A stretch of 64,000 bases of DNA from Flavobacterium aquidurense. Its GTDB lineage: Bacteria > Bacteroidota > Bacteroidia > Flavobacteriales > Flavobacteriaceae. Every line of letters starts with the position of its first letter. Within the stretch, counting starts at the first letter, position 1. The notes beneath the pieces are model-generated. The model was not told the origin of the DNA, ran no database searches, and saw only the letters and a program-made list of their open reading frames with translations. Positions 52,338 to 60,766 of the stretch are shown in pieces. Location of the stretch: NCBI RefSeq assembly GCF_001404985.1, contig NZ_JRLF01000014.1:124001-188000 (forward strand), in the 5' to 3' direction. Both the position numbers and the translations under genes were made by a program.

Positions 52338-52541
52338 AGCTCCGGAGGAGCATCATATTTATAGAAAAAACAATCAGCATAACACAAAAACTCCAGCGGA
52401 GCGAAATATATGTCGCTCCGCTGGAGCTCTTTTACAAACGAATAATTTCTTTTCTATAAACATGTCATCCCTCTGGGATTCTTAACAATAGCGAATAAAA
52501 AAAGCCCAAACTAAAAGTTTGAGCTTTTTTTATAAAAATCT
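52338..52541. repeat. Long direct repeat, copy B, right of the toxin-antitoxin pair
   Basis: AGCTCCGGAGGAGC, TTTATAGAAAAAACAATC, CTCCAGCGGAG, CGCTCCGCTGGAGCTC, TCATCCCTCTGGGATTCTTA and the TTTGAGCTTTT tail follow the order of copy A. Each landmark is itself a palindrome. Confidence 0.8.
52497..52532 (-). terminator. Terminator behind the ferredoxin reductase gene
   Basis: AAAAAAAGC(C)CAAACT and AGTTTG(A)GCTTTTTTT form a hairpin at the end of copy B; in copy A the same place is degenerate. Confidence 0.75.
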
Positions 52542-52576
52542 TAGAGCCTTAGTTACTTAGAACCTTAGCGTCTTAG
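52537..52576. repeat. Octamer array (NNNCTTAG, 5 units) at the reductase stop codon
   Basis: AATCTTAG, AGCCTTAG, TTACTTAG, AACCTTAG, CGTCTTAG, period 8, ending one base before the stop codon of the next gene. Confidence 0.8.
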
Positions 52577-52577
52577 A

Positions 52578-53630
52578 CTAAACTATCGCCTTAACAACCG
52601 CTTTTGGAGCTTCTTTACGAGTTCCGTCAAAACCGTCTACACCAGAAACTGTTGTATATTTAAGGACATATTTTTTACCCGGATTGATAATTCCGTATGC
52701 TGCCTGACACATTAAAGTTGCTTCGTGGAAACCACAAAGAATTAATTTTAATTTCCCGGGATATGTATTGATATCTCCAATGGCAAAGATTCCGGGAATA
52801 TTGGTTTGGTAATCTAATGCATTGTTAACTTTAATAGCATTTTTCTCGATTTCTAATCCCCAATCTCCTATTGGACCTAGTTTTGGTGTTAGTCCGAAAA
52901 GTGGAATAAAGAAATCTGTTTCGATTTTACGGTGTGCTCCGTTTTCTTCGATATCTAATGATTCAACATGCTCTGCACCATTGATTCCAATTACTTCTGC
53001 AGGAGTAATTAATTTGATTTTTCCGGCTGTTTTTAATTCCTGTACTTTTTCTACTGAATCAAGAGCTCCTCTAAATTCATTTCTACGGTGAATCAAAGTT
53101 ACTTCTGAAGCTACATTTGCTAAAAAGATACTCCAGTCTAATGCTGAATCTCCTCCTCCGGCAATTACAACTCTTTTATCTCTGAATTTCTCCGGATTTT
53201 TGATAAAGTATTTTACTCCTTTATCTTCATAAAACTCGATATCTTCGATAAGTGGTTTGCGAGGCTCAAAACTTCCTAAACCTCCTGCAATAGCGATAAC
53301 CGGTGCATGAAATTTAGTTCCTTTGTTTGAGGTTACAATAAAACTTCCGTCTTCTTGCTTGTCGATTGTTTCTGCACGTTCTCCTAATGTATAACCTGGT
53401 TCAAATTGTTTAATTTGCTCTTGTAAGTTATCAATTAAATCTCCTGCTAAAACTTCAGGGAAACCAGGAATATCATAAATAGGCTTTTTAGGGTACAATT
53501 CTGAAAGTTGTCCTCCTGCTTGTGGCAAAGCATCTAAAATATGACATTTTAATTTTAATAATCCTGCCTCGAAAACGGCAAATAAACCTGTTGGTCCTGC
53601 TCCAATTATAAGTATATCTGTTTTAATCAT
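52578..53630 (-). CDS. Ferredoxin--NADP reductase, thioredoxin-reductase-like type
   Basis: A 350-residue flavoprotein: FAD site GAGPTGLFAVFEAG at the N-terminus, NADPH site VIAGGGDSALDWSIFLA in the middle, and GIFAIGDINTYPGKLKLI near the end. The redox CxxC of thioredoxin reductases is missing, as in the FNR/ferredoxin reductases of this fold. As the last gene of the sulfate cluster it probably passes NADPH electrons through ferredoxin to the sulfite and APS reductases. Confidence 0.9.
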   Translation of the reverse strand: MIKTDILIIGAGPTGLFAVFEAGLLKLKCHILDALPQAGGQLSELYPKKPIYDIPGFPEVLAGDLIDNLQEQIKQFEPGYTLGERAETIDKQEDGSFIVTSNKGTKFHAPVIAIAGGLGSFEPRKPLIEDIEFYEDKGVKYFIKNPEKFRDKRVVIAGGGDSALDWSIFLANVASEVTLIHRRNEFRGALDSVEKVQELKTAGKIKLITPAEVIGINGAEHVESLDIEENGAHRKIETDFFIPLFGLTPKLGPIGDWGLEIEKNAIKVNNALDYQTNIPGIFAIGDINTYPGKLKLILCGFHEATLMCQAAYGIINPGKKYVLKYTTVSGVDGFDGTRKEAPKAVVKAIV

Positions 53631-53769
53631 TATGGTATTTGTTTATAATCATTCTTAATAACACAAAGAAACGAATAATTTATTCTAATTTCAATGATTT
53701 TTATCATTGATTTCTTTGGGGGATTTTTTACTCTCTATTTTTTTATGAAGCGGTAATCTGGCTCATACA

Positions 53770-53819
53770 TCGGGTTAAAACCCGACGCTACAATATGAAC
53801 CGTTCCTCCGGAATTCTTA
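53770..53819 (-). repeat. CTACAATATG repeat family, copy 2
   Basis: Stem TCGGGTT-AA-AACCCGA, then CGCTACAATATG, then CGTTCCTCCGGAAT. It ends at the stop codon of the next gene (53820). Confidence 0.75.
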
Positions 53820-54401
53820 TTATTCCTTATTTTTCAATGAAGCTGTGATCTCATTCATCTTTTTAACCTTATCTTCAAAATCACCTTTTAATGTTTTTCT
53901 GTATTCATTAAGGTTCTCAACCATTTTGTTGATATCATCGGGAATCACTTCTTCAAAAAACTCCCGAAGTCTTTTGGCTGTTGTTGGTGATTTTCCGTTG
54001 GTCGAAATGGCAATTTTCACATTTCCTTTTGTTACGATTCCTCCTAAATAATAATCACATAAATCCGGCGTATCGGCAATATTGCAAATCAAATAACGCT
54101 TTCGGGATAAATCATATACTCTTTTATTGACTTGTAAATCATCCGTACAAGCGATAACCATATGACGTTTTTTGAGCATTTTCTTTTTGAACTTCGATTT
54201 TGTTAATGTAATCGAAGGATGTCTCTCGGCCAAAACCTTTATTTCTAAATGGAAATTTGGCGCTACTACCTCAACATTTGCATTGGGACTCGACTTTAAT
54301 AAAAAAGAGAGCTTTTCTAACCCAACGTTTCCTCCTCCCACAATTAAAACATTCAGACTATGAAGTTTTAAAAACACAGGATATAATTCGTTTTGTTCCA
54401 T
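53820..54401 (-). CDS. Precorrin-2 dehydrogenase / sirohydrochlorin ferrochelatase (CysG-N / Met8-like)
   Basis: A 193-residue protein: NAD site VLIVGGGNVGLEKLSFLL, NIADTPDLCDYYLGGIVTKG with the conserved aspartate, and SPTTAKRLREFFEEVIP of the dimerisation region. It oxidises precorrin-2 and inserts iron, giving siroheme for the sulfite reductase. It follows the SUMT gene by 42 bp. The length matches a Met8-like single-function protein rather than a full CysG. Confidence 0.9.
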   Translation of the reverse strand: MEQNELYPVFLKLHSLNVLIVGGGNVGLEKLSFLLKSSPNANVEVVAPNFHLEIKVLAERHPSITLTKSKFKKKMLKKRHMVIACTDDLQVNKRVYDLSRKRYLICNIADTPDLCDYYLGGIVTKGNVKIAISTNGKSPTTAKRLREFFEEVIPDDINKMVENLNEYRKTLKGDFEDKVKKMNEITASLKNKE

Positions 54402-54443
54402 TTTAATTTATTTTCATCCAATCAAAATTAGATGATTTTTTTC

Positions 54444-55220
54444 TTATCGAACAATTTCTTTTGACAAAAACTCTTCGTAAAAACCTTTTAGTTTATTGCT
54501 TTCGCGAACAACGTTTCCAAGAACAATAATAGCTGGTGAACTCAGTTTTTGCTGTTTTACAATCTCTAAAATCGAATCTACAGTCCCAACTCCTACTTTT
54601 TCTTCGACTGTTGTTCCGTTTTGAATAATCGCTACAGGCAAATCTCCTTTATCTTCTTTTTGAAACAAATCGATAATCTGAGGCAATTTGTGCATTCCCA
54701 TCAAAATAACCACTGTTGCAGAGGATTGTGCTGCCAAAGCTACATCTGATGATAATTTTCTATCAGATGTTGTTCCGGTAATCGCCCAAAAACTTTCTGA
54801 AACACCTCTTTTTGTAATGGATATTCCCTGACTCGCAGGAACTGCCACTACTGAAGATATTCCTGGAACTACAATTGTTGGAATTCCGAAACTTTCGATA
54901 AATTCAATTTCTTCGCTTCCGCGCCCGAAAATAAATGGATCTCCACCTTTTAAACGCACTACATTTCCATACGTTAATGCATTATCTACAATTAACTGAT
55001 TGATTTGATCTTGCGTGTAAGCGTGATTTCCTATCTTTTTTCCAACAAAAATTTTGATGGCATTTTTAGGTGCATGTGTTAGTATTTCATCATTGGCTAA
55101 TGCATCGTACAAAACCACATTCGCTTCAGCAAGTGCTTTTACGGCTTTGAGCGTAAGCAAATCCGGATCGCCGGGACCTGCGCCAACTAAAGTTACTTTG
55201 GGTTTTATTGTATTAAGCAT
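54444..55220 (-). CDS. cobA: Uroporphyrinogen-III C-methyltransferase (SUMT)
   Basis: A 258-residue methylase: VTLVGAGPGDPDLLTLKAVK at the N-terminus, VRLKGGDPFIFGRGSEE, then GIPTIVVPGISSVVAVPASQ. It adds two methyl groups to uroporphyrinogen III to give precorrin-2, the precursor of siroheme. Its start overlaps the end of the sulfite reductase gene by 8 bases, so the two are translated together. Confidence 0.94.
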   Translation of the reverse strand: MLNTIKPKVTLVGAGPGDPDLLTLKAVKALAEANVVLYDALANDEILTHAPKNAIKIFVGKKIGNHAYTQDQINQLIVDNALTYGNVVRLKGGDPFIFGRGSEEIEFIESFGIPTIVVPGISSVVAVPASQGISITKRGVSESFWAITGTTSDRKLSSDVALAAQSSATVVILMGMHKLPQIIDLFQKEDKGDLPVAIIQNGTTVEEKVGVGTVDSILEIVKQQKLSSPAIIVLGNVVRESNKLKGFYEEFLSKEIVR

Positions 55221-57303
55221 TTGCTAATTCTTGAGCTCTGTATTTTTCTATTATATCAAAAAATGAAATTCCTTGTTGAATATATGCTTTCGCAAATGCT
55301 TCTGAAGGCTCATTTTGATTGATTTGATATACCAATTCTCTAAATGTTGTTGGTAATTCTATTTTTGATGTTGCAATGAAAACAGTATCAAATAAGTCTA
55401 CAATTCCTGCATGGTTATTTGTTTTTTCGTTTTCTGAAAGCAATAATGCTTTTGCCCCATTTACAAATCCTGCATAAGCATGATAAATTGCATCTGACCA
55501 TTTTCCTTCGTCGAATGATTCCTGAGCGAAAGTCAATTTGTCTTTTGCTTCTAATAATAAAGTAGCTACTAAATCGATCACAACTCCGGCACATTCTCCA
55601 ACTCCAACAGCTTTTACGTAGTTATCTGCGTTACCCCAGTCTACGAAATCAGCTTCGGTTAAATTGGTTACATCAGCGAAAGGTTTCAAAATTTCGTAGA
55701 AATATTTCTCTCCTTTTTGATCGTAATAATTCAGGAATTTTTCTCCGTTTGCATTCGCATCAAAATCATTTAAGATTGTACGCAAAGCATCCGGACCTCT
55801 ACGGCTTGGAATTTTAATTACTTTATCGGCAAAACGTCCTGATCCGTTTCCTAATCTTCCTCCACCTAATAAAACCTGCAATGCCGGAGCTACTAATTTT
55901 CCTGAATTGATTGACATTCCCTGAAAACCAATTGCTGACATATTGTGTTGCCCACAAGCATTCATACAACCCGAAATTTTAATTTCGATTTCCTGATTGT
56001 TTAAGTATTGAGGATATTCTGCATTTAACACTTTTTCTAATTCTTCTGCAATACCGGTACTACTTGCAATCCCCAAATTACAAGTATCTGTACCGGGACA
56101 TGCTGTAATATCTGCGGTTGAATTATAACCTAAATCAACAAAGTTCAACTTAGCTAATTCCTGATAAAAGAAAGGCAAATTAGCCTCTTTTACGTGACGT
56201 ATTACAATATTTTGACGCAATGAAAAACGTAATTCGTTTGCTGCGTAATTTTTAATTAATGCGGCTAATAATCTGGCTTTATCCGTATAAAAATCTCCTA
56301 ATAAAACTTTGATTCCAATAGCATAATAACCTTCTTGTTTTTGTGCAATTACATTCGATTTTTTCCACGCTTCATAAGCTTTTGTATCTTCTATTGTAAC
56401 TTGTGGCACTTCTAATAATGGTTCCGGAATTGGCCCGTCAAAAGCGGTTGTGTCGATTTCGTATGTTTCAAAAGCGATTGCTTTTTTCTCTTTTTCAACC
56501 AAATCAAGGAAAACATCTCTTCCCATTTCTTTGATTAAAAATTTCATACGGGCTTTCATTCTTTTTGCACGTTCACCATATCTATCAAAAATACGGATGA
56601 TTCCTTCTGCCGTTGGAATAATTTCATTCGCCGGAACAAACTCTGAAAGCAATTCAGCATGTGCTGGTTGCGATCCTAAACCTCCTCCAAACATGATTTT
56701 GAAACCACGAACACCATCAACAATTTTCGGGATAAATCCTAAATCGTGTAAATAACTCAAAGCTGTATCTTCGTCTGAAGAAGAGAACGAAATTTTGAAT
56801 TTACGTCCCATTTCCTGACAAATCGGGTTTCTTAATAAGTATTGAAACAAAGCGTGTGCATAAGGCGAAACATCAAATGGTTCGTTTACGTCTACACCTG
56901 CTAATTCGCTTCCTGTAATATTTCTAACGGTGTTTCCACAAGCTTCACGCAAGGTGACATCATCTTTAGCCAAATTTGCCCAAAGTTCCGGAGTTCTGTC
57001 TAAACTTACATAGTGAATCTGAATGTCCTGACGTGTTGTAATATGCAAACGTCCTGTAGAATATTCATCAGAAACTTTAGTGATACGCACCAATTGTTCG
57101 CTCGTAACTTTACCGTACGGTAATTTGATACGAATCATTTGAACACCTTCCTGACGTTGTCCGTAAATTCCGCGTGCTAAACGAAGACTACGAAAACGCT
57201 CATCATCAATTTTTCCTCCACGGAATAAATGAATCTTTTTTTCTAAATCGATGATCTCTTTCTGAACAATCGGATTTTCTATTTCTGTTCTAAAACTTTC
57301 CAT
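55213..57303 (-). CDS. Siroheme sulfite/nitrite-type reductase fused to a HEPN-like domain
   Basis: A 696-residue protein. Residues ~30-550 are a two-repeat siroheme reductase: GRLHITTRQDIQIHYV, REACGNTVRNITGSELAG, and the 4Fe-4S/siroheme cysteines in TACPGTDTCNLGIASS and SGCMNACGQHNMSAIG. The last ~130 residues (ECAGVVIDLVATLLLEAKDK onward, with DAIYHAYAGFVNGAKALLLS) form a helical HEPN-like domain absent from classical CysI or NirA. It should reduce sulfite to sulfide with ferredoxin. The call sulfite over nitrite rests on the cysD/cysN/cysH neighbours. Confidence 0.9.
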   Translation of the reverse strand: MESFRTEIENPIVQKEIIDLEKKIHLFRGGKIDDERFRSLRLARGIYGQRQEGVQMIRIKLPYGKVTSEQLVRITKVSDEYSTGRLHITTRQDIQIHYVSLDRTPELWANLAKDDVTLREACGNTVRNITGSELAGVDVNEPFDVSPYAHALFQYLLRNPICQEMGRKFKISFSSSDEDTALSYLHDLGFIPKIVDGVRGFKIMFGGGLGSQPAHAELLSEFVPANEIIPTAEGIIRIFDRYGERAKRMKARMKFLIKEMGRDVFLDLVEKEKKAIAFETYEIDTTAFDGPIPEPLLEVPQVTIEDTKAYEAWKKSNVIAQKQEGYYAIGIKVLLGDFYTDKARLLAALIKNYAANELRFSLRQNIVIRHVKEANLPFFYQELAKLNFVDLGYNSTADITACPGTDTCNLGIASSTGIAEELEKVLNAEYPQYLNNQEIEIKISGCMNACGQHNMSAIGFQGMSINSGKLVAPALQVLLGGGRLGNGSGRFADKVIKIPSRRGPDALRTILNDFDANANGEKFLNYYDQKGEKYFYEILKPFADVTNLTEADFVDWGNADNYVKAVGVGECAGVVIDLVATLLLEAKDKLTFAQESFDEGKWSDAIYHAYAGFVNGAKALLLSENEKTNNHAGIVDLFDTVFIATSKIELPTTFRELVYQINQNEPSEAFAKAYIQQGISFFDIIEKYRAQELANA

Positions 57304-57312
57304 TTGTTTTTT

Positions 57313-57394
57313 GCTTTAGGCTTTAAGCTATAGGCTATAAGCTTTTTTAACTTTGTATTTTTTTTTGCTTAAAGCTTATTGCTTAAAGCTTACA
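57313..57394. repeat. Inverted heptamer arrays between cysN and the sulfite reductase gene
   Basis: Four units GCTTTAG, GCTTTAA, GCTATAG, GCTATAA (57313-57340) and four units GCTTAAA, GCTTATT, GCTTAAA, GCTTACA (57367-57394). The two blocks are roughly complementary. Confidence 0.8.
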
Positions 57395-57403
57395 GCAGTA
57401 AAA

Positions 57404-58648
57404 CTATCTAATGAATCCTACTCCTGCTGTGGTATTTGTTGCTGTATCAATTAAGATAAAAGCGCCGTTTGATTTATTATCATTATAGGCATCAAAATAT
57501 AATGGTTTACTTAATTTGATGCTTACTTCTCCTATTTCGTTTATCGCTAATTGCGATGCTTCTTTTGTTCCTGAATAATCTGTTGAGATGGTATTTTTGA
57601 TACTTTCTACTTTGGCTAAAACTGAATTTGTATTGTGTTGTACAATATATTTTGTACCTGCAACCAGTTTTTTACTGTCCATCCAGCAAACTGTTGTATT
57701 AATTTCTTTTTCAATTTTTGGAAGTTCTGATGATTTTACAATCATATCGCCTCTTGTTACATTGATATCATTTTCTAATTCGATTGTGATCGAAGATCCT
57801 GCAACGGCTTCATCATATTGTTTATCGAAGAAGTGAATTTTTGATACTTTTGATTCTGTCAAAGAAGGAAGAACGGTAACGGCATCTCCAACTTTAATAG
57901 AGTTTCCGTATAATTTTCCAGCATATCCTCTAAAATCATGAAATTCTTCTGTCTTTGGACGAATAACTGTTTGAACTGGAAAACGTGCTTTTCCTGTTTC
58001 AAAAACATCTGAAGAATGCAATCCTTCTAAATGCTCCAGAACAGTTTGTCCTGTATACCAAGGCATATCTTTTGACTGATCTACTACATTTCCACCATTG
58101 ATCGCACTTAACGGAATGTAACTTACATTTTGTTCCTTAAAAGTACTTTTAGCGTTTAACGCCTGAAAATCTGTTTTGATTTTATTGAAAACTTCTTCAG
58201 AATAATCTACTAAGTCCATTTTATTAATGGCAACAATTACCTCTTTTACTCTCAATAAATTATTGATAAAAAAGTGACGGTATGTTTGCTCAATTACACC
58301 TTTTCTGGCATCAATTAAAATAATAGAAACCTGAGAAGTCGAAGCTCCTGTAACCATGTTTCTGGTATATTCTACGTGACCCGGAGTATCAGCGATAATA
58401 TAACTTTTCTTTGCTGTCGAAAAATAAATGTGCGCAACATCAATCGTAATTCCTTGTTCTCTTTCAGCCACTAAACCATCAGTTGCTAATGAAAAATCCA
58501 GATAATCATATCCTTTTTGTTTACTGCTTTTTTCGATTGCCTCGATTTTATCTGTAGTCAATGATTTTGTGTCGTACAATAATCTCCCGATCAAAGTACT
58601 TTTTCCGTCATCTACACTTCCTGCTGTTGCTATTTTTAAAACTTCCAT
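57404..58648 (-). CDS. cysN: Sulfate adenylyltransferase subunit 1 (GTPase)
   Basis: A 414-residue elongation-factor-like GTPase: P-loop GSVDDGKST, switch text EREQGITIDVAHIYF, DTPGH and NKMD. It drives APS formation from sulfate and ATP together with CysD. No APS kinase (CysC) domain is attached. It is 132 bp downstream of cysD, and the gap holds a heptamer array. Confidence 0.95.
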   Translation of the reverse strand: MEVLKIATAGSVDDGKSTLIGRLLYDTKSLTTDKIEAIEKSSKQKGYDYLDFSLATDGLVAEREQGITIDVAHIYFSTAKKSYIIADTPGHVEYTRNMVTGASTSQVSIILIDARKGVIEQTYRHFFINNLLRVKEVIVAINKMDLVDYSEEVFNKIKTDFQALNAKSTFKEQNVSYIPLSAINGGNVVDQSKDMPWYTGQTVLEHLEGLHSSDVFETGKARFPVQTVIRPKTEEFHDFRGYAGKLYGNSIKVGDAVTVLPSLTESKVSKIHFFDKQYDEAVAGSSITIELENDINVTRGDMIVKSSELPKIEKEINTTVCWMDSKKLVAGTKYIVQHNTNSVLAKVESIKNTISTDYSGTKEASQLAINEIGEVSIKLSKPLYFDAYNDNKSNGAFILIDTATNTTAGVGFIR

Positions 58649-58749
58649 TCTTAATATATTGTTTCAGGTTTAAAGCTTCATGTTCTTTCGAAACTTATAA
58701 ATCTGTATGTTTTTGTTTTTTTGATTCTAACTTTTAATTCTGAATTGCA

Positions 58750-58784
58750 TTTATAATTTATAATTCACAACTCATAATTATTAA
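58750..58784. repeat. Heptamer array (NNNNWAA, 5 units) at the cysD stop codon
   Basis: TTTATAA, TTTATAA, TTCACAA, CTCATAA, TTATTAA, period 7; the last unit overlaps the cysD stop codon. Confidence 0.7.
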
Positions 58785-59680
58785 AAGTACCCTTGTTGTT
58801 TTCTCTTTTCCATTGCGGCTTCGGAACGTTTGTCATCAATTCTGGCTCCTCTTTCAGAAATGGTAGATTCTCTAATTTCTCCTACAACTTCCTGGATTGT
58901 TGCTGCATAAGATTCAACAGCGGCTGTACAACTCATATCTCCAACGGTTCTGAAACGAACAATTCTTTCTTCGATTTGTTCGTCTTCTTCCTGATACACA
59001 TAAGGAGAATGCGACCAGATTAAACCGTCTCTCAAAAAAACTTTTCTTTTATGTGAAAAATAGATTGACGGAATTTCGATGTGTTCTTTTTCGATATAAC
59101 TCCAAACATCTAATTCTGTCCAGTTTGAAATTGGGAAAACACGAACGTTTTGTCCGTTTTCTATTTTTCCATTCAAAATATCAAATAACTCAGGTCTTTG
59201 ATTTTTTTCATCCCATTGACCGAAATCATCACGAACTGAAAAAATACGCTCCTTTGCTCTTGCTTTTTCTTCATCACGACGCGCACCACCAATACAAGCA
59301 TCGAACTTAAATTCTTCAATTGCATCTAAAAGTGTTGTGGTCTGTAAACTGTTTCTACTTGAATATTTCCCAGTTTCTTCAACCACTTTTCCTTCATCAA
59401 TAGCATCCTGAACATTACGAACGATTAATTCCAAACCTAACTCTTCAACCAATTTGTCTCTGAAAGCAATTGTTTCAGGAAAATTGTGTCCTGTATCAAC
59501 ATGCAATAGAGGAAACGGAATCTTAGCAGGAAAAAATGCCTTTTGTGCCAAACGCACTAATGTTATAGAATCTTTTCCTCCAGAAAAAAGTAAAACAGGC
59601 TTGTCAAATTGTGAAATTACTTCTCTGAAAATGTATATCGCTTCACTCTCTAAAGCGTTTGTTTTTAATACTGAACTCAT
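58781..59680 (-). CDS. cysD: Sulfate adenylyltransferase subunit 2
   Basis: A 299-residue ATP-pyrophosphatase: PP-loop LLFSGGKDSITLVRLA, then HVDTGHNFPET, GGARRDEEKARAKERIFS and the C-terminal R-rich end (RGARIDDKRSEAAMEKRKQQ). It adenylylates sulfate to APS with CysN. It follows cysH on the same strand after a 348-bp spacer full of repeats. Confidence 0.96.
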   Translation of the reverse strand: MSSVLKTNALESEAIYIFREVISQFDKPVLLFSGGKDSITLVRLAQKAFFPAKIPFPLLHVDTGHNFPETIAFRDKLVEELGLELIVRNVQDAIDEGKVVEETGKYSSRNSLQTTTLLDAIEEFKFDACIGGARRDEEKARAKERIFSVRDDFGQWDEKNQRPELFDILNGKIENGQNVRVFPISNWTELDVWSYIEKEHIEIPSIYFSHKRKVFLRDGLIWSHSPYVYQEEDEQIEERIVRFRTVGDMSCTAAVESYAATIQEVVGEIRESTISERGARIDDKRSEAAMEKRKQQGYF

Positions 59681-59789
59681 TGTGTTTTTTTGTTTAATGC
59701 TTGAAAGTTTATAGCTCCAGATTATTATTGTGAGTTAATCTAAAATCTCTAAAACGATCGTTATTCTGTGTATTTTGTTTTTGTTTTTT

Positions 59790-59818
59790 CAACGGAATAA
59801 AATTCCATTGCTTCATTC
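59790..59818. repeat. Degenerate copy of the CTACAATATG family
   Basis: CAACGGAATAAAATTCCATTG followed by CTTCATTC in place of CTACAATAT; the stem is still present with one mismatch. Confidence 0.5.
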
Positions 59819-59857
59819 TAAATCCATCGGATAAATTGGCTACCTCATTATAGAAAC

Positions 59858-59962
59858 ATCGGGTTAATCCCGAAGCGTCGGGACGACGCTACAATACGAA
59901 TCTTCATTTCCCCCGGATTAAAATCCGGCGCTACAATATAAATCGTTCCTCCGGAACTTTAA
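59858..59962 (-). repeat. CTACAATATG repeat family, copies 3 and 4 in tandem
   Basis: The first unit has stem TCGGG..CCCGA followed by CGCTACAATACG; the second has CCGGATT-AA-AATCCGG, CGCTACAATATA and CGTTCCTCCGGAAC. The spacer 59681-60028 holds only these, the degenerate copy at 59790 and the heptamer array. Confidence 0.75.
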
Positions 59963-60039
59963 TCTATTGTCTTGAATCTATATTCTTGCTTCTTTATTCT
60001 ATTCTCTTCCTTCTATTCTCTTTCCTCTTTACTCTTTTT
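59963..60039. repeat. Heptamer array (TCTNNNN, 11 units) at the cysH stop codon
   Basis: Eleven consecutive 7-base units, each starting TCT (TCTATTG, TCTTGAA, TCTATAT, TCTTGCT, TCTTTAT, TCTATTC, TCTTCCT and so on), run without interruption into the last codons of cysH. It is the longest and cleanest array in the window. Confidence 0.88.
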
Positions 60040-60739
60040 TAGCACTATGCAAACCACACTCTTTATGACTGGATTCCCACCACCATCTTCCGGCTCTGAT
60101 ATCTTCACCAGGAAAAATTGCTCTTGTACATGGCGCACAACCTATACTTACGAAACCTTGTTTGTGCAAAGCATTTTGAGGAACATTGTTTTCTGACAAA
60201 TACGTTTCTACTTCTTCTAAACTCCATTTCAATAATGGATTAAATTTTATGATTTCGAAACCTCCATCGTATTCAAACAATTGTAAGTCATGTCTGTTTT
60301 CAGATTGTTCGGCTCTTAGACCTGTAATCCAAACTGAGTTTCCTGCCAATGCTTTTCTCAATGGAACTACCTTTCGAATAAAACAGCATTCTTTTCTATT
60401 TTCTACCGAATCATAAAAGCTGTTTGGGCCTTTATGTTTTAATAAATTCTCTACAGCTGTTGTTTCTGGAAAATAAACTTCTATAGGCTTTTTATATTTT
60501 TTTAATGTTTTATGAAAAACATCGTATGTTTCCTGAAATAATCTTCCGGTATCTAATGTAAAAATGGTAATATCTGTATTACTTTTTGCAATAAAATCTG
60601 TAATTACCTGATCTTCCTGACCAAAAGAAGTTGAAAAAATCACTTTTCCCGGAAATTCATTTGCTAAAAAAACCAGCGTTTCATCCAGCGAAAAGTCTTT
60701 TGTCTTATCTAATAATAATTGTATAATAGTCGCACTCAT
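60029..60739 (-). CDS. cysH: Phosphoadenylyl/adenylyl-sulfate reductase, Fe-S type
   Basis: A 236-residue PAPS-reductase-fold protein: VIFSTSFGQEDQVITDFIA, the LDTGRLFQETY region, and the catalytic KECGLH near the C-terminus. The paired cysteines RKECCFIRK and GCAPCTRA show a 4Fe-4S cluster, the mark of APS-using reductases (E. coli-type PAPS enzymes lack them). This agrees with the absence of cysC. It is 28 bp behind a TauE/SafE gene on the same strand, and its last codons overlap a heptamer array. Confidence 0.93.
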   Translation of the reverse strand: MSATIIQLLLDKTKDFSLDETLVFLANEFPGKVIFSTSFGQEDQVITDFIAKSNTDITIFTLDTGRLFQETYDVFHKTLKKYKKPIEVYFPETTAVENLLKHKGPNSFYDSVENRKECCFIRKVVPLRKALAGNSVWITGLRAEQSENRHDLQLFEYDGGFEIIKFNPLLKWSLEEVETYLSENNVPQNALHKQGFVSIGCAPCTRAIFPGEDIRAGRWWWESSHKECGLHSAKKE

Positions 60740-60766
60740 ATTCTCTCTTTCTCTTTCTAAAAAATA

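Noticed and set aside
59963..60039. The heptamer arrays as CRISPR repeats
   Set aside because: Units are only 7-8 bases with no spacers, and there are no cas genes in the window.
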